A stretch of DNA of 64,000 nt, from positions 62,001-126,000 of the forward strand of contig NZ_JAPYKK010000004.1 in assembly GCF_029623395.1 (NCBI RefSeq), written 5' to 3'. This DNA is from Sphingomonas echinoides (GTDB lineage Bacteria > Pseudomonadota > Alphaproteobacteria > Sphingomonadales > Sphingomonadaceae). The position numbers were made by a program, and so were the translations under genes. This document shows positions 51,429-60,400 of the stretch, one piece after another. The notes below the pieces were generated by a model. It was not told the DNA's origin, ran no database searches, and worked only from the letters and a program-made list of their open reading frames with translations. The stretch's first letter is position 1. Each line of letters begins with the position of its first letter.

Positions 51429-54320
51429 ATGGGTCTGTCCGTCTCACAACGATCGCGCGCTAAGTCGTTCCGCCTGCTTGGTTGCAGCATCCTGGCTATC
51501 GCCTTCGCCGGATCAGCCGGCGCACAGACAGTCACCCCACCCTCGCTGAGCGCCCCCGAAGCCGCGCCCCCGCCCGCGCTCGACACGGTAAGCCAGGAAC
51601 AGGCCGCCCCCGAGGTCGGCGGCGGCGATATCGTCGTGACCGGATCGCGCGTTGTCCGCGACGGGTCGACCGCGCCAACACCGGTGACCGTCGTCGGCGC
51701 TGAACAGCTCTCCGCCTCCTCCCCCACCACGATCGCGACTGCGCTCAACGAACTGCCATCGTTCGCGGGTTCGCAGAAGCCGCAATCGCAGGCGTCGACC
51801 ACCAACAGCGGCGGGCAGAACTACCTCAGCCTGCGTAACCTCGGCCCATCGCGCACCCTCGTCCTGCTCGACGGACGCCGTTTCGTTCCGTCCGGCGGGT
51901 CGGGCACCACCGACGTCAACCTCCTTCCCCAGGCGCTGATCCAGCGTGTCGACGTCGTCACCGGCGGCGCATCGGCGGCTTATGGGTCGGACGCGGTCTC
52001 GGGCGTCGTCAACTTCGTGCTGGATACGCGCTTCACCGGGGTGAAGGGCAGCGTGCAGAGCGGCATTTCGCAGCGCGGCGACGCGCAGAGCTTGGCCGCA
52101 TCCATCGCCTTCGGCACCGGCTTCTCCAGCGGTCGCGGCCATCTGATCGGGTCGGTCGAATATGCCAACGACAAGGGCATTCTCGCGTATGACACTGATC
52201 CGGTTACGGATCGCGGATGGAATGCGGTTCCGTATCAGGTCATTCCCAACCCGGGCGGCGCGCCGCGCTTCATCCGCATTCCCGATGCGCGGATTTCGGT
52301 CGCGAGCTGGGGTGGCCTCGTCACCTCCGGCCCGCTGCGCGGCTTGGATTTCGCGCGGGACGGTACGCCAACCCAATTCGGCTATGGCCAATATGCCAAC
52401 ACGCTAAGCCAGCGCATGTCGGGCGGCAACGGCCCCAACATCCTGCCGCGCGTCGGGCTGCTCGCGCCGCTCGAGCGGGTCGTCGGGTTCCTGCACTCCG
52501 ATTATGACGTTACCAGCGATATCAATGTCTTCGCCGAACTTTCGCTGGCGCACACCCATTCGCGTTACGGCAGCCAATATCCCTATTTCCTCGGCAACGG
52601 CCTGACGATCCGGCGGGAAAATCCGTTCCTCCCGGATTCCGTCCGGGCACGGATGGTCACGGCGGGCGTGACGACGCTGCCGATCGGCTATTACGGTCGC
52701 GGCTTGGGCATCATCTCGCCGGAGAACACCAACAACACCTGGCGCACAGCCTTCGGTGCCAAGGGCAGCTTCGGCGGCAGCTGGAAATGGTCGGTCCATG
52801 GCGAGGGCGGCCAGACCACACAGATCTATCGCAGCCGGAACAACATCGTCCTCTCGAAATTCTATCAGGCGCTCGACGCCGTGCGGAATCCGGGCACGGG
52901 CGCGATCGTCTGCCGGTCGACCCTGACCAACCCGTCCGACGGTTGCGTGCCGCTCAACATCCTGGGCGAGGACAGCCCGTCCGCGGCAGCAAAAGCCTAT
53001 GTCCACGGCGACCTTTACAACCGGTTGCGCCTGTCGCAGCGCGTCGCGGAAGCGCAGGTCACCGGCAACCTGTTCAACCTGCCCGGTGGCGCGGTCGCGG
53101 TCGCCGCGGGTGTCGGCTATCGCAAGGAAAAAGCGGTTGGCGTCTCGGACGACGTCGCGACCGGCAAGAACCCGATCACGGGTTTCACCGGCGGCTATTT
53201 CCTGACCAACACGCAGCCGCTCAACGGCAGCTACGATACGAAGGAAGCGTTCGGCGAAGTCCTGCTGCCGTTCTTCAAGGATTCCGCGCTCGGCCACAGT
53301 CTGGAACTCAACGCGGCGGCCCGCTACACCGATTACAGCACGAGCGGCGGCGTCACCACGTGGAAGATCGGCGCAACCTACGAGCCGACCACTGAAATCC
53401 GCCTGCGCGCGGCACGGTCGCGCGACATTCGCGCCGCCAACATCATCGAGCTGTTCACCGGCCCGTCGCAGGGCTTCGCCACCGTCATCGATCCGGTCGT
53501 CGGCGGGATCAGCTATAACATCCAGCCGTTCGGCCTCGGCAATCCCAATTTGGCGCCCGAACGCGCCAATACCACCACGCTGGGCGTGGTCTTCCAGCCG
53601 GAGTGGCTGCGCGGTGCGATGCTCTCGGTCGATGCCTATGACATCAACATCTCGGGCGCGATCACGACGCTCACCGCGCAGGACACGCTCACCCAGTGCC
53701 TCGCCGGATCGGCCGTCACCTGCGCGCTCATCACGCGCGATCCCACTTCCGGCCGGATCACCAACCTGCTCCAGCCGCGGCTCAACCTCGCCTCGCTGAA
53801 GACGCGCGGCCTCGACTTCGAGGCAGGCTATCGGACCCGGATCGGAACGGGCGACCTGTCGCTTCGCGTGCTGGCCAACTACGTCGACACGTTCATCTCG
53901 TCGACGGCGGGCGGCATTGCGATCGATCGTGCCGGCGACGTCGGAACCCCCACGGGCAACACGCCGAACTGGCGCGGGCAGTTCACCGGCATCTATTCGC
54001 AAGGCCCGTTCAGCCTCGTCGTCCAGGAACGCTATGTCGGCAGCGGCAAGTATAACGTCCTCTACACGTCGAAGGATCTTGCCGACGAGTTCAACAACAT
54101 TCCGTCGCGGTTCTATACGAACCTCACGGCGCGGCTCCGCATCGACAATCGCGGGGGAAGCCGTGGGAGCAACAGCGAATTGTTCATGACCGTGAACAAT
54201 CTGTTCGATCAGGCACCCCCGATCAACCCGAACAATACGATCAGTTCGACCAACACCAACCTCGACCTGTACGATGCCGTCGGGCGGACCTTCGTGGTCG
54301 GCTTCCGCTTCAAATACTGA
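51429..54320 (+). CDS. TonB-dependent receptor (963 aa)
   Basis: A large outer-membrane receptor with a signal peptide (LLGCSILAIAFAGSAGAQTV), a Pro/Ala linker, the plug domain (GDIVVTGSRVVRDGSTAPTP, TTIATALNELPSFAGSQK, LRNLGPSRTLVLLDGRRFVP, DAVSGVVNFVLDTRFTG) and a beta-barrel ending in VGRTFVVGFRFKY. The barrel contains a TonB-receptor RAARSRDIRAANIIELFTGP segment. It belongs to the sphingomonad TonB-receptor expansion for organic substrates; the ligand is unknown. It is followed by the CocE-type hydrolase after 21 bases, so the two probably handle the same compound. Confidence 0.95.
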   Translation: MGLSVSQRSRAKSFRLLGCSILAIAFAGSAGAQTVTPPSLSAPEAAPPPALDTVSQEQAAPEVGGGDIVVTGSRVVRDGSTAPTPVTVVGAEQLSASSPTTIATALNELPSFAGSQKPQSQASTTNSGGQNYLSLRNLGPSRTLVLLDGRRFVPSGGSGTTDVNLLPQALIQRVDVVTGGASAAYGSDAVSGVVNFVLDTRFTGVKGSVQSGISQRGDAQSLAASIAFGTGFSSGRGHLIGSVEYANDKGILAYDTDPVTDRGWNAVPYQVIPNPGGAPRFIRIPDARISVASWGGLVTSGPLRGLDFARDGTPTQFGYGQYANTLSQRMSGGNGPNILPRVGLLAPLERVVGFLHSDYDVTSDINVFAELSLAHTHSRYGSQYPYFLGNGLTIRRENPFLPDSVRARMVTAGVTTLPIGYYGRGLGIISPENTNNTWRTAFGAKGSFGGSWKWSVHGEGGQTTQIYRSRNNIVLSKFYQALDAVRNPGTGAIVCRSTLTNPSDGCVPLNILGEDSPSAAAKAYVHGDLYNRLRLSQRVAEAQVTGNLFNLPGGAVAVAAGVGYRKEKAVGVSDDVATGKNPITGFTGGYFLTNTQPLNGSYDTKEAFGEVLLPFFKDSALGHSLELNAAARYTDYSTSGGVTTWKIGATYEPTTEIRLRAARSRDIRAANIIELFTGPSQGFATVIDPVVGGISYNIQPFGLGNPNLAPERANTTTLGVVFQPEWLRGAMLSVDAYDINISGAITTLTAQDTLTQCLAGSAVTCALITRDPTSGRITNLLQPRLNLASLKTRGLDFEAGYRTRIGTGDLSLRVLANYVDTFISSTAGGIAIDRAGDVGTPTGNTPNWRGQFTGIYSQGPFSLVVQERYVGSGKYNVLYTSKDLADEFNNIPSRFYTNLTARLRIDNRGGSRGSNSELFMTVNNLFDQAPPINPNNTISSTNTNLDLYDAVGRTFVVGFRFKY

Positions 54321-54341
54321 TCGTCGCGAGGGATATCGACC

Positions 54342-56204
54342 ATGAAGCACCATCACCTGTTCCTCTCCGCGGCGATCGCACTCGTCACCGCCCCGGTTGC
54401 GACCAGCGCGCAATCGACGGCTCCGGCGGCGCAGCAGCCGACGGACATCGCGGTCCGGGAAAAGGTGATGGTTCCGATGCGCGACGGCATCCGCATTGCC
54501 GTCGATCTCTACATGCCGGCGGGCGCGGCGGCGGGGCAGCGCTTCCCCGTCGTGCTGCAACGCTGGTCCTATGGCCGCAAGGCCAACAATACGGCGGCGA
54601 CGGGCGCATGGTTCGCCCGCCACGGCTATGTCTTCGTCTCGTCCGACATGCGCGGGAACAATGATTCCGAGGGCGTCTATTACATGCACGACCCCGTCAA
54701 CGATCCGCGCGACGGGCATGACATGGTCGAATGGCTCGCGACGCAACCCTGGTCGACGGGTGCAATCGGCACCTATGGTATCTCTTACGGCGGGCACACG
54801 CAGTTCAACACCGCGCTCGGCAAGCCGCCGCACTTGAAGGCGCAGTTCCTCATCAATGCGGTCACCGACTATCACGACGGTGGCGGCGCCTGGAGCCAGG
54901 GTGCGTGGCTGGGCGATCACAACCTTTCGCACACGCTCGGCGCGATCCTGACGATGCACGACAATGCCGACAAGCCGGCGGTGAAGGCGCAGGCAGAGGC
55001 GATGCGCAAGGATTATGACCGGGTGCTGGCGCTTCCGGCCGCCGAGCAGGCGAAACTGCTCGCCTTCTCGCCCCCCGCCCAGCGCTGGTTCAGCGAGTGG
55101 CTCGCGCATCCCGACTATGATGCCTATTGGAAAAGCTACGGGATCAATCCCGATCGCTATCGCGACTATCCCGACATTCCGATGCTGTTTTACGGCAGCT
55201 GGTACGATCACATGCAGCGGCCGTTCCTGAAGGCGTATCTTGGTCTGAAAGCGGCGCACCGGTCGGAAACGCGCATGATTTCCGGCCCCTGGGATCATGG
55301 CCGCTCGGTATCGCACAACGGCGACGCCGAATTCGGTCCGGACGGCGAAGGCCATCCGCTCGAAGCCGCCGATGCGTGGTTCCGGCAATATCTAAAGGGT
55401 GAGCAACCGGCGACTCCGGCCTCCCCTGTGCGGTTATTTGTCATGGGCACCGGCGACGGCCATCGCACCGCGGAGGGCCTGATTTATCACGGCGGATACT
55501 GGCGCGACGAAGCCGCCTATCCGCTCGCACGCGCGAAACCGACGTCTTACTATCTTCAGGGCAATGGCCTGCTCGGTTCGTCGCCCGCAACGTCCACGAC
55601 CTCCACCGCGCTCATCGCCGATCCTGCGCATCCGGTTCCGACGATCTACACGCGGATCGGCGGGGCGTTCGATCAGCGGTGCAAGCCGACCTACAAGGGG
55701 TGTACCGACTCCCGACCGCTCAATGCGCGCGCCGACGTGAAGAGCTTCAGCACCGCACCGCTGGATCGCGACGTCGAGGTGACCGGGCCGGTCAGCGTCA
55801 CGCTGCATTTCCGCACCGACGTGAAAGACACTGATTTCGCGGTCAAACTCATCGACGAATATCCGGCCTCCGCCGCGTACCCCGATGGGGTCGCGCTGAC
55901 CCTGTCCGATGCGCTGCGACGCGCGCGCTACCGGGATACGCTCGACAAGGCCACGCTGCTCACGCCCGGCAAGACCTACACGATGACGATCGAGGTGCCG
56001 CCGACCAGCAACGTGTTCAAGAAGGGCCACCGCATCCGGCTCGACATCGCCGGCAGCAATTTCCCGAAGTTCGACGTCAATCCCAATACCGGCGAACCGA
56101 TCCAGCATCACACCCGCCAGCAAGTCGCGCATTCGGCGATCCTGCACGATCCTGCGCACCCCTCGATGATCGTCCTGCCGATCGTACCGGCGGCACCGCG
56201 ATGA
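54342..56204 (+). CDS. CocE/NonD family (X-Pro dipeptidyl-peptidase type) hydrolase, exported
   Basis: A 620-aa protein with a signal peptide (HHLFLSAAIALVTAPVATSA) and a CocE/NonD alpha/beta hydrolase core: KVMVPMRDGIRIAVDLYMPA, FVSSDMRGNNDSEGVYYMHD, and the nucleophile Ser148 in TYGISYGGHTQFNTAL. The C-terminal half is a jelly-roll lectin-like domain (residues 430-610; DVEVTGPVSVTLHFRTDVKD). Family members hydrolyse esters or dipeptides, for example cocaine or glutaryl-7-ACA type amides. The periplasmic location and the adjacent receptor suggest hydrolysis of an imported ester. It overlaps the solute-binding gene by four bases. Confidence 0.92.
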   Translation: MKHHHLFLSAAIALVTAPVATSAQSTAPAAQQPTDIAVREKVMVPMRDGIRIAVDLYMPAGAAAGQRFPVVLQRWSYGRKANNTAATGAWFARHGYVFVSSDMRGNNDSEGVYYMHDPVNDPRDGHDMVEWLATQPWSTGAIGTYGISYGGHTQFNTALGKPPHLKAQFLINAVTDYHDGGGAWSQGAWLGDHNLSHTLGAILTMHDNADKPAVKAQAEAMRKDYDRVLALPAAEQAKLLAFSPPAQRWFSEWLAHPDYDAYWKSYGINPDRYRDYPDIPMLFYGSWYDHMQRPFLKAYLGLKAAHRSETRMISGPWDHGRSVSHNGDAEFGPDGEGHPLEAADAWFRQYLKGEQPATPASPVRLFVMGTGDGHRTAEGLIYHGGYWRDEAAYPLARAKPTSYYLQGNGLLGSSPATSTTSTALIADPAHPVPTIYTRIGGAFDQRCKPTYKGCTDSRPLNARADVKSFSTAPLDRDVEVTGPVSVTLHFRTDVKDTDFAVKLIDEYPASAAYPDGVALTLSDALRRARYRDTLDKATLLTPGKTYTMTIEVPPTSNVFKKGHRIRLDIAGSNFPKFDVNPNTGEPIQHHTRQQVAHSAILHDPAHPSMIVLPIVPAAPR

Positions 56205-56965
56205 TCCGGGTGCTGGTGCCCGTGCTGGCCCTGGCCGGGATCGCCTTTCCCTCCAGTGCGATGGCAGGCGACGTCAAGGTCCACGCCTCCGGCGCGATCG
56301 CGGTCGCGCTGGATGCGCTGCGCGGCGACTATCAGACTCGCAGCGGCGACACGCTGGCGATCAAGATCGATCGCTCTGCCGATATCGGTCCTGCCGTGGC
56401 AGCCGGTGAGGCAACCGATGTCGTCATCGCCGAGGCGAAGGTGATCGACGGCCTCGTTGCGGGTGGTCACGCGCTTCCCGGCAGCGTCGTTCCGTTGGCC
56501 GCCTCGCCGATTTGCGTCGTCGTGCCCGCCAACCGTCCGGCACCGAAGATCGACACATCCGCCGCGGTCCGTCGTGCGCTGCTGGCGGCGCGGTCGGTCG
56601 GCTATTCGAACAGCCTCAGCGGGGACTATGTCACCCGCACGATGTTCCCCAAGCTGGGGATCACCCGGCAGATGGCCCGCGTCGCGCGGCAGGTCGGAAT
56701 CGCCAAGGCGACCGCGGCGGGCGACGTGGACATCGCCTTCTCCCAGTGCAGCGAGATGTTGCACATCCGCGGCCTGACGGTGGTGGGTCCGTTGCCGCCT
56801 GCCTTGCAGCATCGCTCCGTCCTGACCGCCTTTGTCGGTGCCCGCGCCCCCAATCCCGAAGCGGGGGCCCGTTTGCTGCGCTACCTGACCTCGCCGGCCG
56901 CAGATTTGCCGTTGCAAAACAGCGGACTGGTGCCTTTGCCCGCCCAGACGTCTGCCGCCCGCTGA
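56201..56965 (+). CDS. Periplasmic substrate-binding protein, ModA-like, second orphan copy
   Basis: A 254-aa homologue of the protein at 46389-47180, with a signal peptide (MIRVLVPVLALAGIAFPSSA) and a similar fold: DVKVHASGAIAVALDALRGD, ATDVVIAEAKVIDGLVAGGH, LAASPICVVVPANRPAPKID and AAGDVDIAFSQCSEMLHIRG. Sequence identity between the copies is modest but the layout and gene neighbourhood type are the same. No ABC permease or ATPase is nearby. It overlaps the CocE gene by four bases and precedes the LysR gene by 68 bases. Confidence 0.85.
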   Translation: MIRVLVPVLALAGIAFPSSAMAGDVKVHASGAIAVALDALRGDYQTRSGDTLAIKIDRSADIGPAVAAGEATDVVIAEAKVIDGLVAGGHALPGSVVPLAASPICVVVPANRPAPKIDTSAAVRRALLAARSVGYSNSLSGDYVTRTMFPKLGITRQMARVARQVGIAKATAAGDVDIAFSQCSEMLHIRGLTVVGPLPPALQHRSVLTAFVGARAPNPEAGARLLRYLTSPAADLPLQNSGLVPLPAQTSAAR

Positions 56966-57033
56966 TCGACCCCGCAACCACCCCCGGCGCATTCGGTATG
57001 ACGCCGCGCCCGAAAGGGCCTAAGTAACGTCTT

Positions 57034-57960
57034 ATGGACATTCGCGAGCTGCGTACCTTTTCCACCGTCGCCTATACCGGCAGCTTCAGCAGAGCAGCCG
57101 AGAAGCTGCGCATTGCGCAACCCGCGCTCAGTCGGCACGTCGCCAAGCTGGAGGAGGAGCTCAAGGTCGCGCTGTTCGTCCGGCACGCGCGTGGCGTCGT
57201 CCTGACGCCTGCGGGCGCACGACTGCTGGATCGGGCGGAGATGATGCTCCACTATTTGAACGGCACGAGCGAATATGTGCGGGACGACGATCCGCAGGAA
57301 CGCGGTCACCTCGCGGTCGGGCTGACCCCGGCGATCGGCCTGGCGGTTGGAGCGAACATGGTGCGGCGGTTCCGCGCGCGATGGCCCAAGGCGATGCTCC
57401 ACGTTCGCGAAGGCCTGAGTACCTCGCTCCAGGCATGGTTGCTGGACGGCAGCGTGCAGGCGGCGGTCGTCTACAATCAGCCGCTGCTCGAAGCGTTCGA
57501 GGTCCGGCCATTGTTCAGCGAGCCGATGGTGCTGGTCGCGCCGCCCGGTGAAGCGCCGCGCACGCTGCGGTTCGTCGACCTTGCCGATCTCCCCTTGATC
57601 CTCCCGGCCCTGCCCCACAGCAACCGCCGCCTGATCGAACAAATGGCGACCCAGAACGGCGTGCGGCTGCGGGTCATCATGGAAATCGACAGTGTTGCGC
57701 TAACTCGCCAGCTAGTGGCGGACGGCTTGGGCTATTCGATCACCGCGCAGCTCGCCATTCAGCCCGCAGTCGACGCAGGAATTGTGACGTCGCACCAGAT
57801 CGAGCGTCCGTCGCTCCGGTCGCATGTCGGCGTCGCGACCCTGCGCGAACTGCGGGACAGTCCCCTGGCGGGGAGTTGGGTCGAGATCCTGACCGATGAA
57901 CTCCGCACCCTCGCGCTGGATGGCGCCTGGAAGGGAAAGGCGATCTGGGGGGACGACTGA
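57034..57960 (+). CDS. LysR family transcriptional regulator
   Basis: A 308-aa LysR protein. The N-terminal HTH is clear (MDIRELRTFSTVAYTGSFSR, AAEKLRIAQPALSRHVAKLE, residues 1-60), followed by the effector-binding domain (about 88-295) beginning GHLAVGLTPAIGLAVGANMV. Its neighbours are the TonB, CocE and solute-binding genes, and it is transcribed in their direction. The T-N11-A palindromes described at 33930-33948, 51262-51278 and 51309-51323 fit its binding class, so it is a candidate activator of all three transcription units. The effector is unknown. Confidence 0.93.
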   Translation: MDIRELRTFSTVAYTGSFSRAAEKLRIAQPALSRHVAKLEEELKVALFVRHARGVVLTPAGARLLDRAEMMLHYLNGTSEYVRDDDPQERGHLAVGLTPAIGLAVGANMVRRFRARWPKAMLHVREGLSTSLQAWLLDGSVQAAVVYNQPLLEAFEVRPLFSEPMVLVAPPGEAPRTLRFVDLADLPLILPALPHSNRRLIEQMATQNGVRLRVIMEIDSVALTRQLVADGLGYSITAQLAIQPAVDAGIVTSHQIERPSLRSHVGVATLRELRDSPLAGSWVEILTDELRTLALDGAWKGKAIWGDD

Positions 57961-58043
57961 CGGGATGCGGTCGGCGGACGGCGGTCGAGACCATCATGCC
58001 CCCATCCTGACCGTTCCCCGCCGTTCCGTTCCCGCCGTTCGAT

Positions 58044-59057
58044 TCACAACGCGATCATTACCTTCCCAAGATGGTCCGCCGCCGCGAAATAGCGGACCGC
58101 TTCCGGCGCCTGATCGAACGCGAAGGTCCGGTCCACCACGGTCGTCATCCGGTGCGCGACCATCGCGTCGAGCAGATCGACGAACATCGCACGACTGCCG
58201 TTGGCGATCCCATGGATCGTCACGTTCTTCAGGATGAGCGACAGATAATCAGGGATGGCGGGCCCCTCGCCCGGTGAAACGCCGATGACGATGACCCGGC
58301 CGTTGGTTGCCGCCGCCGCGATGGAATGCCCCAGCGTATCGACGCCGCCCGTCTCGATCACGATGTCGGCTCCCTTGCCGTCGGTCTGCTCGATCACGTC
58401 GGCCGCCCAATCTGGCGACGTACGGTAGTTGACCGTGATATCCGCACCCAGGCTCCGCGCCGTCTCGAGCTTTGCGTCTTGCGACGATGTAATGACGACC
58501 TTGGCACCATACGCTTTGGCGATCTTCAACGCGGCAAGCGACACACTGCCTGTGCCAAGGCACAGCACCGTGTCGCCGGCCTTGACCTTGCAAACCTCGA
58601 CAAGCGCATTCCAAGCGGTCAGCCCAGCCGAGGCAAGCCCAGCGACGTCGGCGTCGGCGAGGGCGTCGGGCACCCGGATCAGCGCTGCGGCGGGCAAGAG
58701 GACACGCTCGGCCAGCCAGCCATGGTGCGTGATCCCGATGTCGTGCGCAAAGACGTCCGACCGAAACGTCCCGTCGTGCCACGTGGCGAAATGACCGCAG
58801 ACGACGCGGTCGCCGACCGCGACTTCGGTGACGCCTGCGCCGACCGCCACGACTTCGCCAACCCCTTCGGACATCGGGATGCGGGTTTCCGACTGACGTG
58901 GCCCGTAGGTGCCGCGGAGGAGTTGGACGTCACGGCTGATCAGGCCGACGAGCCGCGGCGCGACCAGCGCTTCGCCAGGCCCCGCGACCGGCGTGGCGCG
59001 TGTCGTCGGAACGAGCCCGTCGATGCCGTTCTGGCTGCCAATCTGATAGGCTTTCAT
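58044..59057 (-). CDS. Medium-chain dehydrogenase/reductase, zinc-independent
   Basis: A 337-aa MDR-fold oxidoreductase. The Rossmann motif is CLGTGSVSLAALKIAKAYGA, and GITHHGWLAERVLLPAAALI and KNVTIHGIANGSRAMFVDLL are family-like. The catalytic-zinc ligands usually seen as Cys and GHE are replaced (ISRDV and MSEGVGEVV), so it is probably a non-zinc enoyl-reductase/quinone-oxidoreductase type enzyme. The ATG at 59057 was chosen. It lies 35 bases downstream of the MFS transporter gene, likely one transcript, and is convergent with the LysR gene. Confidence 0.88.
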   Translation of the reverse strand: MKAYQIGSQNGIDGLVPTTRATPVAGPGEALVAPRLVGLISRDVQLLRGTYGPRQSETRIPMSEGVGEVVAVGAGVTEVAVGDRVVCGHFATWHDGTFRSDVFAHDIGITHHGWLAERVLLPAAALIRVPDALADADVAGLASAGLTAWNALVEVCKVKAGDTVLCLGTGSVSLAALKIAKAYGAKVVITSSQDAKLETARSLGADITVNYRTSPDWAADVIEQTDGKGADIVIETGGVDTLGHSIAAAATNGRVIVIGVSPGEGPAIPDYLSLILKNVTIHGIANGSRAMFVDLLDAMVAHRMTTVVDRTFAFDQAPEAVRYFAAADHLGKVMIAL

Positions 59058-59092
59058 CAAAATGTTCTCCGGTATGGCGCGCGTTCCGCACA

Positions 59093-60295
59093 TTAGGTGA
59101 AAGCCCTCGGACCGGGCTTGAAGGCGAACCGATCCGCGCTGAACGCAAGCACGAGCGCGACCAGCGTGAGCGCGAGAACGGCCCAGGCGAGCGATCCTGC
59201 GCCGGAACGCTCCAGGATAACGCCACCGACTATCCCGCCCGCGGCGATCGCACCGTTCCACACCGTGGTCAGCATCGCATTGGCAAGGTCGACGCCTTCG
59301 CCCGCAGCATCGGCCAAAGCGGTTTGAAGTTGCGTCGCCGCACCGCCGAACGACAGCCCCCACAGCAGCGTCGCGACGATCGTCGTTTCGGGTACGGCGG
59401 CGAACACCCCGAACGCCACCGCCACCGCCGCGAACACCGTCAGGCTACCGAGCACGAGCGGCCGCAAGGCGCGGTCGATCAAGACCCCCGTGATCCAGAT
59501 CCCCGCCAGCGCGGCAAGCCCGAACCCGAGCAGCAACAAATCGAGCCGCTGCTGAATTCCAGCAAGCGCCGCGACCGGCGCGATATACGTATAGAGAAGA
59601 TTGTGCGCGGTGATCCACGCGAACAGTGTGAGGAGGACCGTGCGAACCCCCGGCATCTGGAACACCCGCGCGATCGACAAGCGCTGCTCCGCCGGTTGTC
59701 CGGGGAAGTCCGGAACTTGCCACAGCACCCAGCCGATCAGCGTCACCGTCGTGACCGACATCAGCCAGAACGCGGCGCGCCAGCCCAGCGTGGTGCCCAG
59801 CATTGCACCCAACGGAACGCCGATCGACAGCGCGATCGGCGTCCCGACCATCGCGATCGCCAAAGCCTTGCCGCGCAACTGCGGGACGACCATCCGCCGC
59901 GCATAGCCCGCGATGATCCCCCAACCGAGCCCTGCCGCGACACCGCCCATGAACCGCGCAAACAAGGTCAGCGCGTAGGAGGTCGAGACGGCGGTCACGC
60001 AATTGAAGATCAGGAAGCCGAAGATCGCGACGAGCAACGTGGGCTTGCGCCGCCACCCCTGCGTGTAAAGCGTCAGTGGAATCGCCGCGAGCACCGATCC
60101 GACCGCATAGACCGTGATCGTCTGCCCGGCGAGCGGCTCCGATACCGCCAACCCCGCAGCCATATGCGGCAGCAACCCGGCTGGCAGCGTCTCGGTGAGA
60201 ATCGCGGTAAAGCCGGTCATCGCCAATGCCAGCAACGCGGAAATCGGGAGCGTCTCCCGCGCGCCGTCGCTTGTCTGGCTTGATGTTGAATGCAC
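59093..60295 (-). CDS. MFS transporter, DHA1/AraJ-type exporter
   Basis: A 400-aa inner-membrane protein with about 12 transmembrane segments. SALLALAMTGFTAILTETLP and ARFMGGVAAGLGWGIIAGYA are typical of the DHA1 sugar or drug efflux group (AraJ, YdhP, PurK-type). It starts at GTG 60295. Its start region holds two operator sequences shared with the divergent TetR gene, so it is probably the pump repressed by that TetR protein. Confidence 0.92.
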   Translation of the reverse strand: MHSTSSQTSDGARETLPISALLALAMTGFTAILTETLPAGLLPHMAAGLAVSEPLAGQTITVYAVGSVLAAIPLTLYTQGWRRKPTLLVAIFGFLIFNCVTAVSTSYALTLFARFMGGVAAGLGWGIIAGYARRMVVPQLRGKALAIAMVGTPIALSIGVPLGAMLGTTLGWRAAFWLMSVTTVTLIGWVLWQVPDFPGQPAEQRLSIARVFQMPGVRTVLLTLFAWITAHNLLYTYIAPVAALAGIQQRLDLLLLGFGLAALAGIWITGVLIDRALRPLVLGSLTVFAAVAVAFGVFAAVPETTIVATLLWGLSFGGAATQLQTALADAAGEGVDLANAMLTTVWNGAIAAGGIVGGVILERSGAGSLAWAVLALTLVALVLAFSADRFAFKPGPRAFT

Positions 60296-60309
60296 GGCAT
60301 ACTCACTTG

Positions 60310-60379
60310 TGGATCGACTGGTCCAGTTCGTTCGACGACCCAGCGCGGCTTGTCAACGAATAATGGATCGCTTAGTCCA
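60310..60379. promoter_or_regulatory. Pair of TetR-type operators between the MFS and TetR genes
   Basis: TGGATCGACTGGTCCA (60310-60325) and TGGATCGCTTAGTCCA (60364-60379) match at 13 of 16 positions. Each has the palindromic ends TGGA and TCCA. They lie 54 bases apart, one near each divergent start codon (15 bases and 22 bases away), so the TetR protein likely represses both the exporter and itself. A TTG-start-like flank TTG precedes the first and CAA follows the second, giving mirror symmetry of the pair. Confidence 0.78.
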
Positions 60380-60400
60380 CAAATCTGGAAACGGAGAGTT

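Noticed and set aside
52404..55388. A 994-codon open frame on the minus strand
   Set aside because: It lies opposite the TonB receptor and CocE genes, encodes a composition rich in Arg/Asp/Gly without motifs, and arises from G/C-rich third positions of the real genes.
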